This document shows positions 36,774-45,989 of a stretch of DNA of 64,000 nt, one piece after another. The stretch spans positions 2,232,001-2,296,000 of the forward strand of contig NZ_AP022593.1 of assembly GCF_010731815.2 (NCBI RefSeq), written 5' to 3'. The notes beneath the pieces were generated by a model. That model saw only the letters and a list, made by a program, of their open reading frames with translations, was not told where the DNA came from and ran no database searches. The stretch comes from Mycolicibacterium arabiense (GTDB lineage: Bacteria; Actinomycetota; Actinomycetes; Mycobacteriales; Mycobacteriaceae). The position numbers and the translations under genes were made by a program. Each line of letters opens with the position of its first letter. The stretch's first letter is position 1.

Positions 36774-39419
36774 ATGACGCGACCGACTCCGCCTGCGCTG
36801 ACCGTCCGACACGACGGATCGTCGCGCACCTTCGCACCCGGCAGCGACGTCGTCGTCGGCCGCGATCTGCGCGCCGACATCCGCATCGCCCACCCACTGA
36901 CCTCGCGTACCCACCTACTCCTGCGGTACGACCAGGGCCGGTGGGTCGCCGTCGACAACGGCTCGCTCAACGGCGTGTACGTCAACGGGCAGCGCGTTCC
37001 CGTCGTCGACATCACCGACGGCCTCAACCTCAACATCGGCAATCCCGACGGGCCTCGGCTGACGTTCGAGGTGGGGCGGCACCAGGGTTCGGTCGGTTCC
37101 CCGCCACCCACCGCAGCCGTCCCCGTCGCGGGCCGCCCGAGCACCTCCTGGTCGGCGCAGCAGCCGCACGCCATGTCACCGCAGACGATGCCGCCGCCGC
37201 GTCAGCCGTACCCGCCCGGTCAGCCGCCGCGCTACCCGTCCGGTCCCGCGCCCGCGCCGCAGAGCGGCAGGCAGGCCTACCCCCAGGGTCCGCAGACCGG
37301 CTACCCGAGTGCGCCGAGCTACCCGAGCGCGCCGCAGCAGCGGTACGCCCAGCCGATCTCCCAGCCGTCCGCCGAACCCGTCACGACGCTGGGGCCGACC
37401 GCTGCGCCACGTCAGAGCGAGGGAAACCTCGCGACCAGCATGATGAAGATCCTCCGCCCGGGGCGGGGGGCACCGGAGACCCCGGCGGGCGCGGTCAAGA
37501 TCGGCCGCGCCACCGACAACGACATCGTCATCCCGGACGTGCTGGCGGGGCGCCACCACGCCAGCCTGGTGATGACCCCCGCCGGCACCGAGATCGTCGA
37601 CAACCGCAGCATCAACGGCACGTTCGTCAACGGCACCCGCGTCGAGGCCGCACTTCTGCGCGACGGCGACGTGGTCACGATCGGCAACGTCGACCTCGTC
37701 TTCGCAGGCGGCAGCCTAGCCCGGCGCACCCAGACCGAGGCGACGGCCACCCGCACCGGCGGCCTCGAGGTCAACGGCGTCACGTGGACCATCGAGGGCA
37801 ACAAGACGCTGCTGAACAACATCTCGTTGGCCGCGCGCACAGGCACGCTGACCGCGGTGATCGGCCCGTCCGGTGCAGGCAAGTCGACGTTCGCCAAGCT
37901 CGTCGCCGGCTACACCCACCCCACCAGCGGCACCGTGACCTTCGAAGGTCACGACATCCACTCCGAGTACGCCTCGCTCCGATCGCGAATCGGAATGGTC
38001 CCCCAGGACGACGTGGTGCACGGCCAGCTCACCGTGAAGCAGGCGCTGATGTACGCCGCGGAACTGCGGCTGCCGCCCGACACGACGAAGGAAGACCGCG
38101 AGCACGTCGTCATGCAGGTCCTCGAAGAACTCGAGATGACCAAGCATCTGGAGACCCGCGTCGACAAGCTGTCCGGTGGTCAGCGCAAGCGCGCATCGGT
38201 GGCGCTCGAACTGCTCACCGGCCCGTCGCTGCTGATCCTCGACGAGCCGACCTCCGGCCTGGACCCTGCGCTCGACCGCCAGGTCATGACAATGCTGCGC
38301 CAGCTCGCCGACGCGGGCCGCGTGGTGCTGGTCGTGACCCACTCGCTGACCTACCTCGACGTGTGCGACCAGGTGCTGCTCCTCGCCCCGGGCGGCAAGA
38401 CCGCGTTCTGCGGGCCGCCCGACCAGATCGGGACGCAGCTGGGCACCACCAACTGGGCGGACATCTTCAGCACGGTCGCTGGCGATCCCGACGCGGCCAG
38501 CAGGCGCTACCTCGACCTCAACGGTCCGCCGCCACCGGCACCGCCCGCGGAGCAACCCGCAGACCTTGGCAGCCCGGCGAGCACCAGTGTGATGCACCAG
38601 TTCTCGACGATCGCCCGGCGCCAGATGCGGCTCATCGTCTCCGACCGCGGCTACTTCATCTTCCTGGCGATCCTCCCGTTCATCATGGGTGTGCTGTCAC
38701 TGTCCGTGCCCGGCTCCACCGGTTTCGGTCAGCCCTCCCCCGTCGGCGACGCGCCCAATCAGCCGGGCCAGGTGCTGGTCCTGCTCAACGTGGGCGCCAT
38801 CTTCATGGGGACCGCACTGACCGTTCGCGACCTGATCGGCGAACGCGCGATCTTCCTCCGCGAACAGGCGGTGGGTCTGTCGACGTCGGCCTACCTGTTG
38901 GCGAAGGTCTGCATCTACTCGGTGTTCGCGATCGTGCAGTCCGCCATCGTCACCGGGATCACGCTGATCGGCGTCGGCGCGCCGCAGAACGGCGCGGTGG
39001 TGCTGGGCGACGGCGAGGTCGCCGCCTCGATCGAGTTGTTCATCGGCATGGCCGCCACGACCGTCTGCGCGGCGACGGTGGGCCTCGCGCTGTCGGCGCT
39101 GGCCAAGACCAGCGAGCAGATCATGCCGCTGCTGGTCGTCGCGATCATGTCGCAGCTGGTGTTCTCCGGCGGTCTGATTCCTGTCACGGGTCGCCTCGGG
39201 CTCGACCAGCTGTCGTGGATCACGCCGGCCCGCTGGGGCTTCGGCGCCACGGCATCGACGGTGGGCGTGACCGACATGGTGAAGCCGCCGATCATGCCGG
39301 ACGACTCGCACTGGAAGCACACGTCGGACGCGTGGCTGTTCGACATGGCCATGCTGGGCGTGCTGTCGATCTTCTACGTGTGCTTCGTACGCTTCAAGAT
39401 TCGGCTCAAGGCCGGCTGA
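36774..39419 (+). CDS. FHA-FHA-ABC exporter (Rv1747-like)
   Basis: An 881-residue half-transporter. FHA1 spans about residues 20-90 (VVVGRDLRADIRIAHPLTSR, NGSLNGVYVNG). A Pro/Tyr/Gln/Ser-rich linker (110-210) has several YPSAP-type repeats. FHA2 is at about 240-310 (VKIGRATDNDIVIPD, NRSINGTFVNG). The ABC domain (340-560) has Walker A GPSGAGKST at about 364, signature LSGGQRKRAS and Walker B LLILDEPTSGLDP. An ABC2-type membrane domain with six helices fills 610-875. M. tuberculosis Rv1747 has this plan, is phosphorylated by PknF and is linked to phosphatidylinositol-mannoside export. Phosphothreonine control through the linker is therefore expected. No kinase gene is adjacent here. Confidence 0.92.
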   Translation: MTRPTPPALTVRHDGSSRTFAPGSDVVVGRDLRADIRIAHPLTSRTHLLLRYDQGRWVAVDNGSLNGVYVNGQRVPVVDITDGLNLNIGNPDGPRLTFEVGRHQGSVGSPPPTAAVPVAGRPSTSWSAQQPHAMSPQTMPPPRQPYPPGQPPRYPSGPAPAPQSGRQAYPQGPQTGYPSAPSYPSAPQQRYAQPISQPSAEPVTTLGPTAAPRQSEGNLATSMMKILRPGRGAPETPAGAVKIGRATDNDIVIPDVLAGRHHASLVMTPAGTEIVDNRSINGTFVNGTRVEAALLRDGDVVTIGNVDLVFAGGSLARRTQTEATATRTGGLEVNGVTWTIEGNKTLLNNISLAARTGTLTAVIGPSGAGKSTFAKLVAGYTHPTSGTVTFEGHDIHSEYASLRSRIGMVPQDDVVHGQLTVKQALMYAAELRLPPDTTKEDREHVVMQVLEELEMTKHLETRVDKLSGGQRKRASVALELLTGPSLLILDEPTSGLDPALDRQVMTMLRQLADAGRVVLVVTHSLTYLDVCDQVLLLAPGGKTAFCGPPDQIGTQLGTTNWADIFSTVAGDPDAASRRYLDLNGPPPPAPPAEQPADLGSPASTSVMHQFSTIARRQMRLIVSDRGYFIFLAILPFIMGVLSLSVPGSTGFGQPSPVGDAPNQPGQVLVLLNVGAIFMGTALTVRDLIGERAIFLREQAVGLSTSAYLLAKVCIYSVFAIVQSAIVTGITLIGVGAPQNGAVVLGDGEVAASIELFIGMAATTVCAATVGLALSALAKTSEQIMPLLVVAIMSQLVFSGGLIPVTGRLGLDQLSWITPARWGFGATASTVGVTDMVKPPIMPDDSHWKHTSDAWLFDMAMLGVLSIFYVCFVRFKIRLKAG

Positions 39420-39487
39420 CGGGCGCTTGCCGGGTCGTTCAGGTAGCGCTCACGGACAGGCTTACTCGAACATCGTCGCGCTGAGCG

Positions 39488-39865
39488 CTATCTCGATGAC
39501 GGCTCGTGCTCACTCGGCGTGTACCCCTGGGTGCACCGCGGCCATTGTGCGCTGTCCCAGTAGCCGCGCTGGTGCACGATCAGGCCGTCACGCACCAGGA
39601 AGAAGCCGCAGCCCCGGAACCCGTCCGGGTCGGTCCACTCCAGCGCCGCCCACTCCCCGTCGACGACCAGGTTGATCGGTTCGCACGTCAGTGGTCCCCC
39701 GGCGAACGTCTCGCGGTGGAACTGGGCGATCGCCGCCCGCCCCACGACGGGCTGCAGTGCGATCTGATGGTTGACGGCGTCCTCGGCGTAGACCATGGCG
39801 ATGCCGTCGGCATCACCGGCGTTGAACAGGGTCAGCCATCGTGCGATCGTGGCTCGGGTCGACAT
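39488..39865 (-). CDS. SnoaL/NTF2-like small protein
   Basis: A 125-residue protein of the NTF2-like cone fold: ARWLTLFNAGDADGIAMVYA, then FHRETFAGGPL and EWAALEWTDPDGFRGCGFF, HQRGYWD. Such proteins are small isomerases, hydrolases or binding proteins; no specific substrate can be assigned. It lies 42 bases downstream of mfpA on the same strand and may be read through from the conservon operon. Confidence 0.8.
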   Translation of the reverse strand: MSTRATIARWLTLFNAGDADGIAMVYAEDAVNHQIALQPVVGRAAIAQFHRETFAGGPLTCEPINLVVDGEWAALEWTDPDGFRGCGFFLVRDGLIVHQRGYWDSAQWPRCTQGYTPSEHEPSSR

Positions 39866-39907
39866 GGTGCCGGTCTATCGCACGAACCGACCAGCTGGCA
39901 ACCGCTT

Positions 39908-40468
39908 TCAGTCGGCGAGCACCAGGCCGTGGGCCACCGCGTAGGCGACCGCCTGGTCGACGTCGACCCGCGCGCCGCGCATCTCGACGGTGGTCCAGAA
40001 CGTCGCGTCGACGCGGGCGCCACGCAGATCGGCCTTGCCGAACCTCGCGTTCTGGGTGCGTGCCCCGGAGAGGTCGGCGCGACGCAGCACCGCCTCTCGT
40101 AGGTTCGCGCCCACCAGACTCGCCTCGCGGAGGCGGCAGTCCGACAGGTCCACCTTCTGCAGGTCGCATCCGCCGAGCACGCTGAGCGTCAAGTCGACCT
40201 CCTGCAGCGTGATCGGGCGCAGGCGGCACTCGGTGAAGACCGAGCCCAGCAGGCTGCACTGGCGAAACGTGCTGTGCGCCAGCGCCGTCCGACGGAAGTC
40301 GCAGTTGCGGAACGCCGAGCCCAGATGCTCGGACTCGGTCATGTCGACACCGCTGAAGTTGCACTCGGTGAACACCACCCGCTCGGTGCGTAGCCGGCTG
40401 AGGTCCTGGTCGCGGAAGTCGTGCCCGACGTACTCCCGGTCGATCCAGATGTCGTCGGTATCGACCAC
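39908..40468 (-). CDS. mfpA: Pentapeptide repeat protein MfpA
   Basis: A 186-residue right-handed quadrilateral beta-helix protein. Nearly the whole chain shows the A(D/N)LxX pattern, for example CNFSGVDM, CDFRRTAL, ANLREAVL, ADLSGART and ADLRGARV. MfpA mimics DNA and binds DNA gyrase, lowering fluoroquinolone action in mycobacteria. The GTG start lies one base after the GTPase stop, so it is the last gene of the conservon, as in M. tuberculosis (Rv3361c), and the GTPase is its known partner. Confidence 0.95.
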   Translation of the reverse strand: MVDTDDIWIDREYVGHDFRDQDLSRLRTERVVFTECNFSGVDMTESEHLGSAFRNCDFRRTALAHSTFRQCSLLGSVFTECRLRPITLQEVDLTLSVLGGCDLQKVDLSDCRLREASLVGANLREAVLRRADLSGARTQNARFGKADLRGARVDATFWTTVEMRGARVDVDQAVAYAVAHGLVLAD

Positions 40469-40469
40469 G

Positions 40470-41084
40470 TCAGCCGGTCATCGAGCTGACGTTCATCAGC
40501 GCGTACTCGGTGAGCGCGATCAGCGAGGCACGCGCCGAGTGCCGGTCGCGCGCGTCGACGAGCACCACCGGAACGTGGTCGGGCAACGCGAGCGCTGTGC
40601 GCACCGCCTCCGCCGAATACCGTCGCGTGCCGTCGAACTCGTTGACCGCGATGAGGAACGGCATCTTGCGGGCCTCGAAGAAGTCGACGGCCGCGAAGCT
40701 GTCCTGCAGGCGCCGCACGTCGACCAGGATGATCGCGCCGATCGCTCCGCGCACCAAGTCGTCCCACATGAACCAGAAGCGCCGCTGCCCGGGAGTGCCG
40801 AACAGGTACAGGATCAGGTCGTCGGCCAGCGTGATGCGGCCGAAGTCCATCGCGACGGTCGTGGTGTTCTTGTCCGGCGTGGCGTCGAGCCCGTCGAGGC
40901 CCGACGAGGCGTTGGTGACGATGGCCTCGGTGCGCAGCGGCACGATCTCGGAGACGGCGCCGACGAATGTGGTCTTGCCTGCGCCGAAACCACCGGAGAC
41001 GACGATCTTCGTGGAGGCGGATGAGCGCTTGCGCGAAGACTCCGAGCCGGATGAGCGCGTGCGCTCAGAGTGCCCGTAGCCCAC
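40470..41084 (-). CDS. mfpB: Conservon GTPase (MfpB/CvnD-like, Rv3362c)
   Basis: A 204-residue Ras-like small GTPase. The P-loop is GGFGAGKTTFVGAV, G2/G3 are TTTVAMDFG and LFGTPGQ, and the G4-type motif is AVNEFD. A Ser/Arg-rich N-terminal tail of about 24 residues precedes the domain. In mycobacteria the equivalent GTPase works with MfpA on gyrase. The GTG start at 41084 overlaps the DUF742 gene by 20 bases. Confidence 0.9.
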   Translation of the reverse strand: MGYGHSERTRSSGSESSRKRSSASTKIVVSGGFGAGKTTFVGAVSEIVPLRTEAIVTNASSGLDGLDATPDKNTTTVAMDFGRITLADDLILYLFGTPGQRRFWFMWDDLVRGAIGAIILVDVRRLQDSFAAVDFFEARKMPFLIAVNEFDGTRRYSAEAVRTALALPDHVPVVLVDARDRHSARASLIALTEYALMNVSSMTG

Positions 41085-41451
41085 GCAGCGTCCTCCCTAT
41101 GAGTTCCCGCCGTTCCTCGATCGTCGCCGATTCCGACAACGTGGCGTTCACCCGAAGATACCCCTGCGCCACGAGATCACCGATCAGCACGCGCGCAACG
41201 CCGAGCGGCAAGTCGAGCCGCGCAGCGACCTCCGCGACGGACGTGTCGCCGCCGCCGAGATCGACGATCCTGGCCCGGACGTCGCTGCCCGGCCAGCGTG
41301 CCGGTGGGCTCGGTTCGACCGTCGCGATCGTCGCCTCGAGCGGCAGATCCATGCGCGGCGCGGTGCGGCCCGCGGTCAGGATGTAGGGCCGCACCAGGTT
41401 GGGCTCAGCGGGGGAACCGCCGTTACGCCAGCCGTCGCGCACCTGATCCAC
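41065..41451 (-). CDS. DUF742 protein (conservon CvnC-like)
   Basis: A 128-residue DUF742 protein (VRPYILTAGRT near the N-terminus, then a winged-helix-like LGGGDTSVAEVAARLDLPLG and VLIGDLVAQGYLRVN). It is the third component of actinobacterial conservons, where it couples the kinase-like sensor and roadblock protein to the GTPase. GTG start; six bases after the roadblock gene. Confidence 0.9.
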   Translation of the reverse strand: MDQVRDGWRNGGSPAEPNLVRPYILTAGRTAPRMDLPLEATIATVEPSPPARWPGSDVRARIVDLGGGDTSVAEVAARLDLPLGVARVLIGDLVAQGYLRVNATLSESATIEERRELIGRTLRGLRAL

Positions 41452-41457
41452 GTCGAC

Positions 41458-41865
41458 TCACCCCCGGTGCGCGGAGCGGCGCCCGGACTGCACCACGGCG
41501 CCCACCCGCTCAACCAGGATGGCCATCTCGTAGCCGATCTGTCCGATGTCGCACGACCTGGTCGCCAGGGTGGCGAGGTGCGACCCGTCGCCGACGCGCA
41601 TCAACAGTAGGTAGCCGTTCTCCATCTCGACGACCGACTGCAGCACGTAACCGCCCTCGAACAGTTGCGCCGCACCGCTGGACAGGCTCGCCAGACCCGA
41701 CGCCACCGCAGCCAGTTGATCCGCCCGTTCGACCGGCATGTGCGCGCTGGCCGCCATCAGCAGCCCGTCGGCGGACACCAGGATGGCGTGCGACACCCCG
41801 GCGACCTCGTCGGCGAACCTGGCGACCAGCCAGTCAAGGGAGTCGCGCTGGGCGGAACGGGTCAT
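41458..41865 (-). CDS. Roadblock/LC7 domain protein (conservon CvnB-like)
   Basis: A 135-residue roadblock protein: [20 protein letters not shown] and [14 protein letters not shown] are the typical N-terminal strands, followed by [15 protein letters not shown]. It acts as a GTPase partner in the conservon. The ATG overlaps the sensor kinase stop (ATGA at 41862-41865). Confidence 0.92.
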   Translation of the reverse strand: MTRSAQRDSLDWLVARFADEVAGVSHAILVSADGLLMAASAHMPVERADQLAAVASGLASLSSGAAQLFEGGYVLQSVVEMENGYLLLMRVGDGSHLATLATRSCDIGQIGYEMAILVERVGAVVQSGRRSAHRG

Positions 41866-44612
41866 TCGCGGTCGGTCTCCCTGCTCTCGCGGACGTGGTT
41901 GCGGCCGGCGTGCACGCCGCCGAAATGACTACTCATGCTGGCGCGCACGGCTTCCGGGTCGCGCGCGGGCATCGGACGTGACTCGTCGGCGGTCCGGTTC
42001 TGCGCACCGTTCGAGCCGTTGGCGCCGACGCCGTTGCGGTCATCACGGTCGGCGGCGCCGGGAACCAGCCGCGCGCCGGGCTGCCGCACGGGCAGGCCGT
42101 CGTCGGTGTGCTGAGCGACGGGTGCCTCCTCGGCCGCCGCGGCCGCCGACCAACCCTTGTCCCACACCGTCTGCCAATCGAGGTCGGTGCTCTGGGCGAG
42201 TTCGTGCGGGTCGTCGATGAGCCACTCCGACAGCATCTTGTCGAAGATGCTGCCGTCACCGCTGCCCCCTGCGCGGGCTTCGGCCGGGTCGCTCGGCGGT
42301 CGGGGTTCGCGTTGGGGCCGTTGCGGTTCGGGTTGGGGCGGTTCGGGTCGGGGCGGTGGTGCCTCGGCTGCCGCGTGCGCGCGTGATGCGAAGAACGCGG
42401 AGGTGTCGGTCGGTGCCTGCTCATCGGTTCGCGGGACGAGTTCGGTGAACTCCGCTGGCCCAGGGGGGATGTCGGTGATGCCGCTGGCACCCGGTCTGCG
42501 TTGCGGGAGGAACGACACCGGCACGTCGACGTGGCCGTTGCGGTCTACCGGTTCCGCTGCCGGTTCTTCTGCCGGTTCGCCGATGACGAACTCGTCGGTG
42601 TCCGGGGCGTCCTCGGTGTACTCGGCGAATTCGTCGTAGCCGACCTCAGCAGATTCCGCGGCGGCGGGTTCGGGCTCGGCTGCCGCCTGGGCTGCGGCAG
42701 GGATCGGCGCACCGTTGCGCAGCAGCAACTCCGCGGGCACGTACACACCCGCCGTGGTGCCCGAGTTGCGCTCGCCCGCAGTGGTATTGCGTAGCCGGAC
42801 CACCAATCCGTGCTGGCCAGCGAGGCGCCCGACGACGAACAGGCCCATGTGCCGGGCCGTGTACGGGTTGACCTCGCCACCGGACTGCAGCCGAGCGTTG
42901 GCGACCCGGAGATCGGCGTCGGTCATGCCGAGGCCGACGTCACTGATCTCCACGACGAGGCCGCCGTTGCCGGTGTGCACCGCGGACACCCGCACCTGCG
43001 AGACCGGCGGCGAGTAGCGCAGTGCGTTGTCGAGCAGCTCGGCCAGCAGGTGCACGAGGTCGCCCGCGACCACCCCGAGCACCTCGCTGTCCGGAACCCC
43101 CGCCGTGACGACCCGCGTGTAGTCCTCCACTTCGGAAGCCGCGGCGTCGACCAGCGCCGCGACCGGCACGGGCTCAGCGTGTTCGCGGGGCACCTTCGAT
43201 CCCGCGAGCACCAGCAGGTTTGCGCCGTTGCGTCGCATGCGGGCCGCCAGGTGGTCCAGTCGGAACAGGCTCCGCAGACGCTCCGGGTCTTCCTCGTCGC
43301 GCTCGAGGTGGTCGATGAGCGACAGCTGCTGGTCCACCAGCGACCGACTTCGGCGCGACAGAGTCTCGAACATGTCGCCGAGTTGCACCTGCAGCCGCGA
43401 CTGTTCGCCAGCGAGCAGGACGGCCTGCTCGTGCAGTTCGTCGACCGCGTGGGCGACCTGCCCGATCTCCTCGGTGGTGTACACCGGCAGCGGCTCGATC
43501 TGGTGCACCTCGCCACCGGAGCGAACCCGGTCGAGTTCACGCGCCAAGTCCTCGTGCGCCACCCGCAACGCACCGTCGCGAAGCCGGCGCAACGGCCGGA
43601 TCAGAGTGGTCGCGACGATCGCCACCAACAGCAGCGCGAGCAGCAGGGCGATGCCAACGATCACCGAGTCGCGAATGGCCTCGCTGCGCGTGGCCGCTGC
43701 CTGATCCTCGACACCGGAGGTGACGTCCGCGGTGGTCCGGTCGATCACCTGGCGGGCGATGTCACCGGTGGTCCGGATTGACTCCGAGATCTCGGGGTTG
43801 TTGACCAGCGGTACCGCCGGATCGGACATGAGCGCCATCCGGCGCACCATCTCGGCCTGCAGCTTCTCGGCGTCCGGGGAGCCGACCCCGAGCACCTGCA
43901 CCATGCCGAACAGCGTGGAGGGCTCGGTGCCTGCCAGCGTGATCATCGACGTCCGCAGTTCGGGTTCGGGCACCTGCGCCCCGAGGTTGACCAGCAACTG
44001 CTGCATGACCATCTGGCCGCGCGCGCCCATCGCCCTGGACAGCCCCAGCGCGTCGGCACGGATGCGCTCGTCGTCGACGCGGACCGACCCGTTCACGGCG
44101 TCCTCCGCGGTGAGCAGGATCGGCGCGTACCTGGTGATCCGGTCGCGCAGGGCAATGCTGTTGGCCGCCACCTGATCGAGCAGCGACTGCCCGTCGTCGA
44201 GCAGCGAGTTCACGCCGCCGGCCACGTCGGGCACGACGTCGGTGGTACCGAGTCGGCGCTGCAGTTCCTGCTTGGCTGCGTCGTAGTCGGCAATCGCCGA
44301 TGCGCTGTCACCGCCGGTCGAATTGGCCAGCAGGGCAGATTCGAGGGCCGCCGTATAGCGCTCGATGGCGGGCACCATCTCCGCGCGGTCGGCGGCCACT
44401 CGCAAATCGGCTGCCGCATTCCACCCGGAGTAGATCCGCAGACCGCCGAATGCGCCTGCCAGCAACAGCGGCACCAATACGATGGCGAACACTTTCCAGC
44501 CGACGGGCCAATTGCTCACCGACCATCGCGCAGGCCGCTTCACCGGCGGCGCCGAATGGTCGCCGAATTCGGTTGTCGTGCCCGCGAATGGCGGCTGCGC
44601 AGCGCGCGTCAT
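41862..44612 (-). CDS. Nitrate/nitrite-sensing histidine kinase-like protein (conservon CvnA-like, Rv3365c)
   Basis: A 916-residue membrane sensor. Helix 1 (about 38-58) and helix 2 (about 310-335) flank an extracytoplasmic NIT-type helical domain. HAMP follows ([20 protein letters not shown]), then a coiled segment with the conserved [15 protein letters not shown] (about 454) and a HATPase_c domain (N-box [12 protein letters not shown] at about 528, G-box DVGLGM). The last 220 residues are disordered and rich in Pro, Ala and Glu, longer than in most relatives. The start is uncertain: ATG 44612, 44648 and 44714 are all in frame, and none has a good ribosome site. Heads the conservon operon. 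Confidence 0.9.
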   Translation of the reverse strand: MTRAAQPPFAGTTTEFGDHSAPPVKRPARWSVSNWPVGWKVFAIVLVPLLLAGAFGGLRIYSGWNAAADLRVAADRAEMVPAIERYTAALESALLANSTGGDSASAIADYDAAKQELQRRLGTTDVVPDVAGGVNSLLDDGQSLLDQVAANSIALRDRITRYAPILLTAEDAVNGSVRVDDERIRADALGLSRAMGARGQMVMQQLLVNLGAQVPEPELRTSMITLAGTEPSTLFGMVQVLGVGSPDAEKLQAEMVRRMALMSDPAVPLVNNPEISESIRTTGDIARQVIDRTTADVTSGVEDQAAATRSEAIRDSVIVGIALLLALLLVAIVATTLIRPLRRLRDGALRVAHEDLARELDRVRSGGEVHQIEPLPVYTTEEIGQVAHAVDELHEQAVLLAGEQSRLQVQLGDMFETLSRRSRSLVDQQLSLIDHLERDEEDPERLRSLFRLDHLAARMRRNGANLLVLAGSKVPREHAEPVPVAALVDAAASEVEDYTRVVTAGVPDSEVLGVVAGDLVHLLAELLDNALRYSPPVSQVRVSAVHTGNGGLVVEISDVGLGMTDADLRVANARLQSGGEVNPYTARHMGLFVVGRLAGQHGLVVRLRNTTAGERNSGTTAGVYVPAELLLRNGAPIPAAAQAAAEPEPAAAESAEVGYDEFAEYTEDAPDTDEFVIGEPAEEPAAEPVDRNGHVDVPVSFLPQRRPGASGITDIPPGPAEFTELVPRTDEQAPTDTSAFFASRAHAAAEAPPPRPEPPQPEPQRPQREPRPPSDPAEARAGGSGDGSIFDKMLSEWLIDDPHELAQSTDLDWQTVWDKGWSAAAAAEEAPVAQHTDDGLPVRQPGARLVPGAADRDDRNGVGANGSNGAQNRTADESRPMPARDPEAVRASMSSHFGGVHAGRNHVRESRETDRE

Positions 44613-44923
44613 CGCGACTGCGCCGCATTTCGGGCCGGTCGGCCGCATCTTTGTGATCGCGCGTCGTTCATGTGACTTCCTGCAGCTCTTCGCCCATCGA
44701 TGGGCAGGCGTCATCGCCCGGCAATTGATCGAGTATGACAGCGATGAGCGGGCGTTTCCATGACTGCTGCTGATCGAACGGAGTTCGTGACCAGGGCGTT
44801 GCCACTTCGTGTGCCATACGAGCAAATCTCGTTGCACGCCCGAGACCATTGCCGTTCTCGCGGCGTCGAACGACGAGGAGCCACGTAGCGTCGGCAGTAC
44901 TGACGATCGGAAAGGCGCGGCAA
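44613..44923. other. Divergent intergenic region between the conservon and trmL
   Basis: Up to 311 bases, depending on the sensor start, with lower GC than the neighbours. It must hold the promoters of both units. I see no clear palindrome; GGAAAGG before the TTG 44924 serves trmL. Confidence 0.4.
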
Positions 44924-45388
44924 TTGTTCAAGGTGATGTTCTACTCGCCGCGCATCGCGCCCAACACGGGCAATGCGATTCGCATGGTCGCGGGCACGGG
45001 ATGCGAACTGCACCTCGTCGAGCCGCTGGGCTTCGATCTGTCGGAGCCCAAATTGCGTCGCGCCGGGCTCGACTACCACGACCTGGCATCGGTGACCGTG
45101 CACGCCGACCTCGACGCGGCCTGGGCAGCGGTCCTGCCGGCCCGGGTCTTCGCGTTCACCGCCCACTCGGAGACGTCGTTCGCCGCCGTCGACTACCGAC
45201 CCGGGGACGTCCTGCTGTTCGGACCCGAACCGACGGGGTTGGACGCCGAGACACTCGGCGACCCGAACGTCACCACCTCCGTGCGCATCCCGATGCTGGC
45301 GGGACGACGGTCGCTCAACTTGTCGAACGCCGCCGCGGTCGCGGTGTACGAGGCCTGGCGACAGAACGGCTTCGCGGGCGCCACGTGA
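44924..45388 (+). CDS. trmL: tRNA (cytidine(34)-2'-O)-methyltransferase TrmL (SpoU family)
   Basis: A 154-residue SPOUT methyltransferase, exactly the length of M. tuberculosis Rv3366. Motifs are FYSPRIAPNTGNAIRM, LLFGPEPTGL (motif 2) and IPMLAGRRSLNLSNAAAVA (motif 3, knot). It methylates the wobble ribose of certain tRNA-Leu. The TTG start at 44924 is chosen because the N-terminus MFKVMFYSPRI aligns with the relative's MFRLLFVSPRI and has AAAGG upstream; the ATG at 44936 would clip the first strand. Confidence 0.9.
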   Translation: MFKVMFYSPRIAPNTGNAIRMVAGTGCELHLVEPLGFDLSEPKLRRAGLDYHDLASVTVHADLDAAWAAVLPARVFAFTAHSETSFAAVDYRPGDVLLFGPEPTGLDAETLGDPNVTTSVRIPMLAGRRSLNLSNAAAVAVYEAWRQNGFAGAT

Positions 45389-45404
45389 GCGCGCCGCGGG
45401 AGGA

Positions 45405-45989
45405 TCAGTGCCGCTGTTCCCGCACCGGGGGCGCCTGACCGGCAGGCGGCGGGGCCGGGTACCACTCCTCGGGCTCCGGCCAGACGAAGCCCGTCGGGAT
45501 CGAGTACGTCTCGAACGTCGTGCCGGTGGCGGCCTCGGTGTCGAAGAACGCGAACGCGTTGGCGTCCATGAACCGGCCCGACTGAACCAGCGGGAAGCCC
45601 CGCCGCTCGAACTCGGCCGCGCGCTGCTCCCAGGGCCTCTCCTCGCAGTCGAAGGCGACGTGCTGAATGCCTTCGCCGTGGGCGTCGAGGAACTCCTGGA
45701 AGATCGACGGACCGTACAGCGGCTCCATGATCTCGACGGCCAGATCGCCGACGTCGGCGAAGCAGACCTTGATCGCGTAGTCGGCGTCGGCGCCGCGGTA
45801 CGTGCGGCCCGTGACCGTGGCCGAGTCGAAGGTGTACACCCGCCACGGCCCGATGCCGAGCCGCACCAGGCCCTCCATTGTCCGGCGGTGGTCGGCGGTG
45901 ACGAAGCAGATCTCGATCAGCTTGCCCAAGAAACCATTCGACAGCGTGGTGGCGCTGAGCACCGTGGGCAGCGAGGGGTCGTCGCTCAC
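45405..45989 (-). CDS. VOC (glyoxalase/dioxygenase-fold) family protein
   Basis: A 194-residue protein with the vicinal-oxygen-chelate fold: KLIEICFVTADHRRTMEGLV starts the first module, and IQHVAFDCEERPWE with FFDTEAATGTTFETYS supplies likely metal-ligand His/Glu positions. A C-terminal Pro-rich tail follows. The GTG start overlaps the permease stop (GTGA at 45986-45989), so it is coupled to the NCS1 transporter. It probably acts on a small ring-opened or hydroxylated metabolite; the substrate is unknown. Confidence 0.82.
   Translation of the reverse strand: MSDDPSLPTVLSATTLSNGFLGKLIEICFVTADHRRTMEGLVRLGIGPWRVYTFDSATVTGRTYRGADADYAIKVCFADVGDLAVEIMEPLYGPSIFQEFLDAHGEGIQHVAFDCEERPWEQRAAEFERRGFPLVQSGRFMDANAFAFFDTEAATGTTFETYSIPTGFVWPEPEEWYPAPPPAGQAPPVREQRH

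Noticed and set aside
44613..44848. Longer N-terminus for the conservon sensor starting upstream of 44612
   Set aside because: The extra residues show no signal or domain and would run into the divergent promoter region; still uncertain, so alternatives are listed with the gene.
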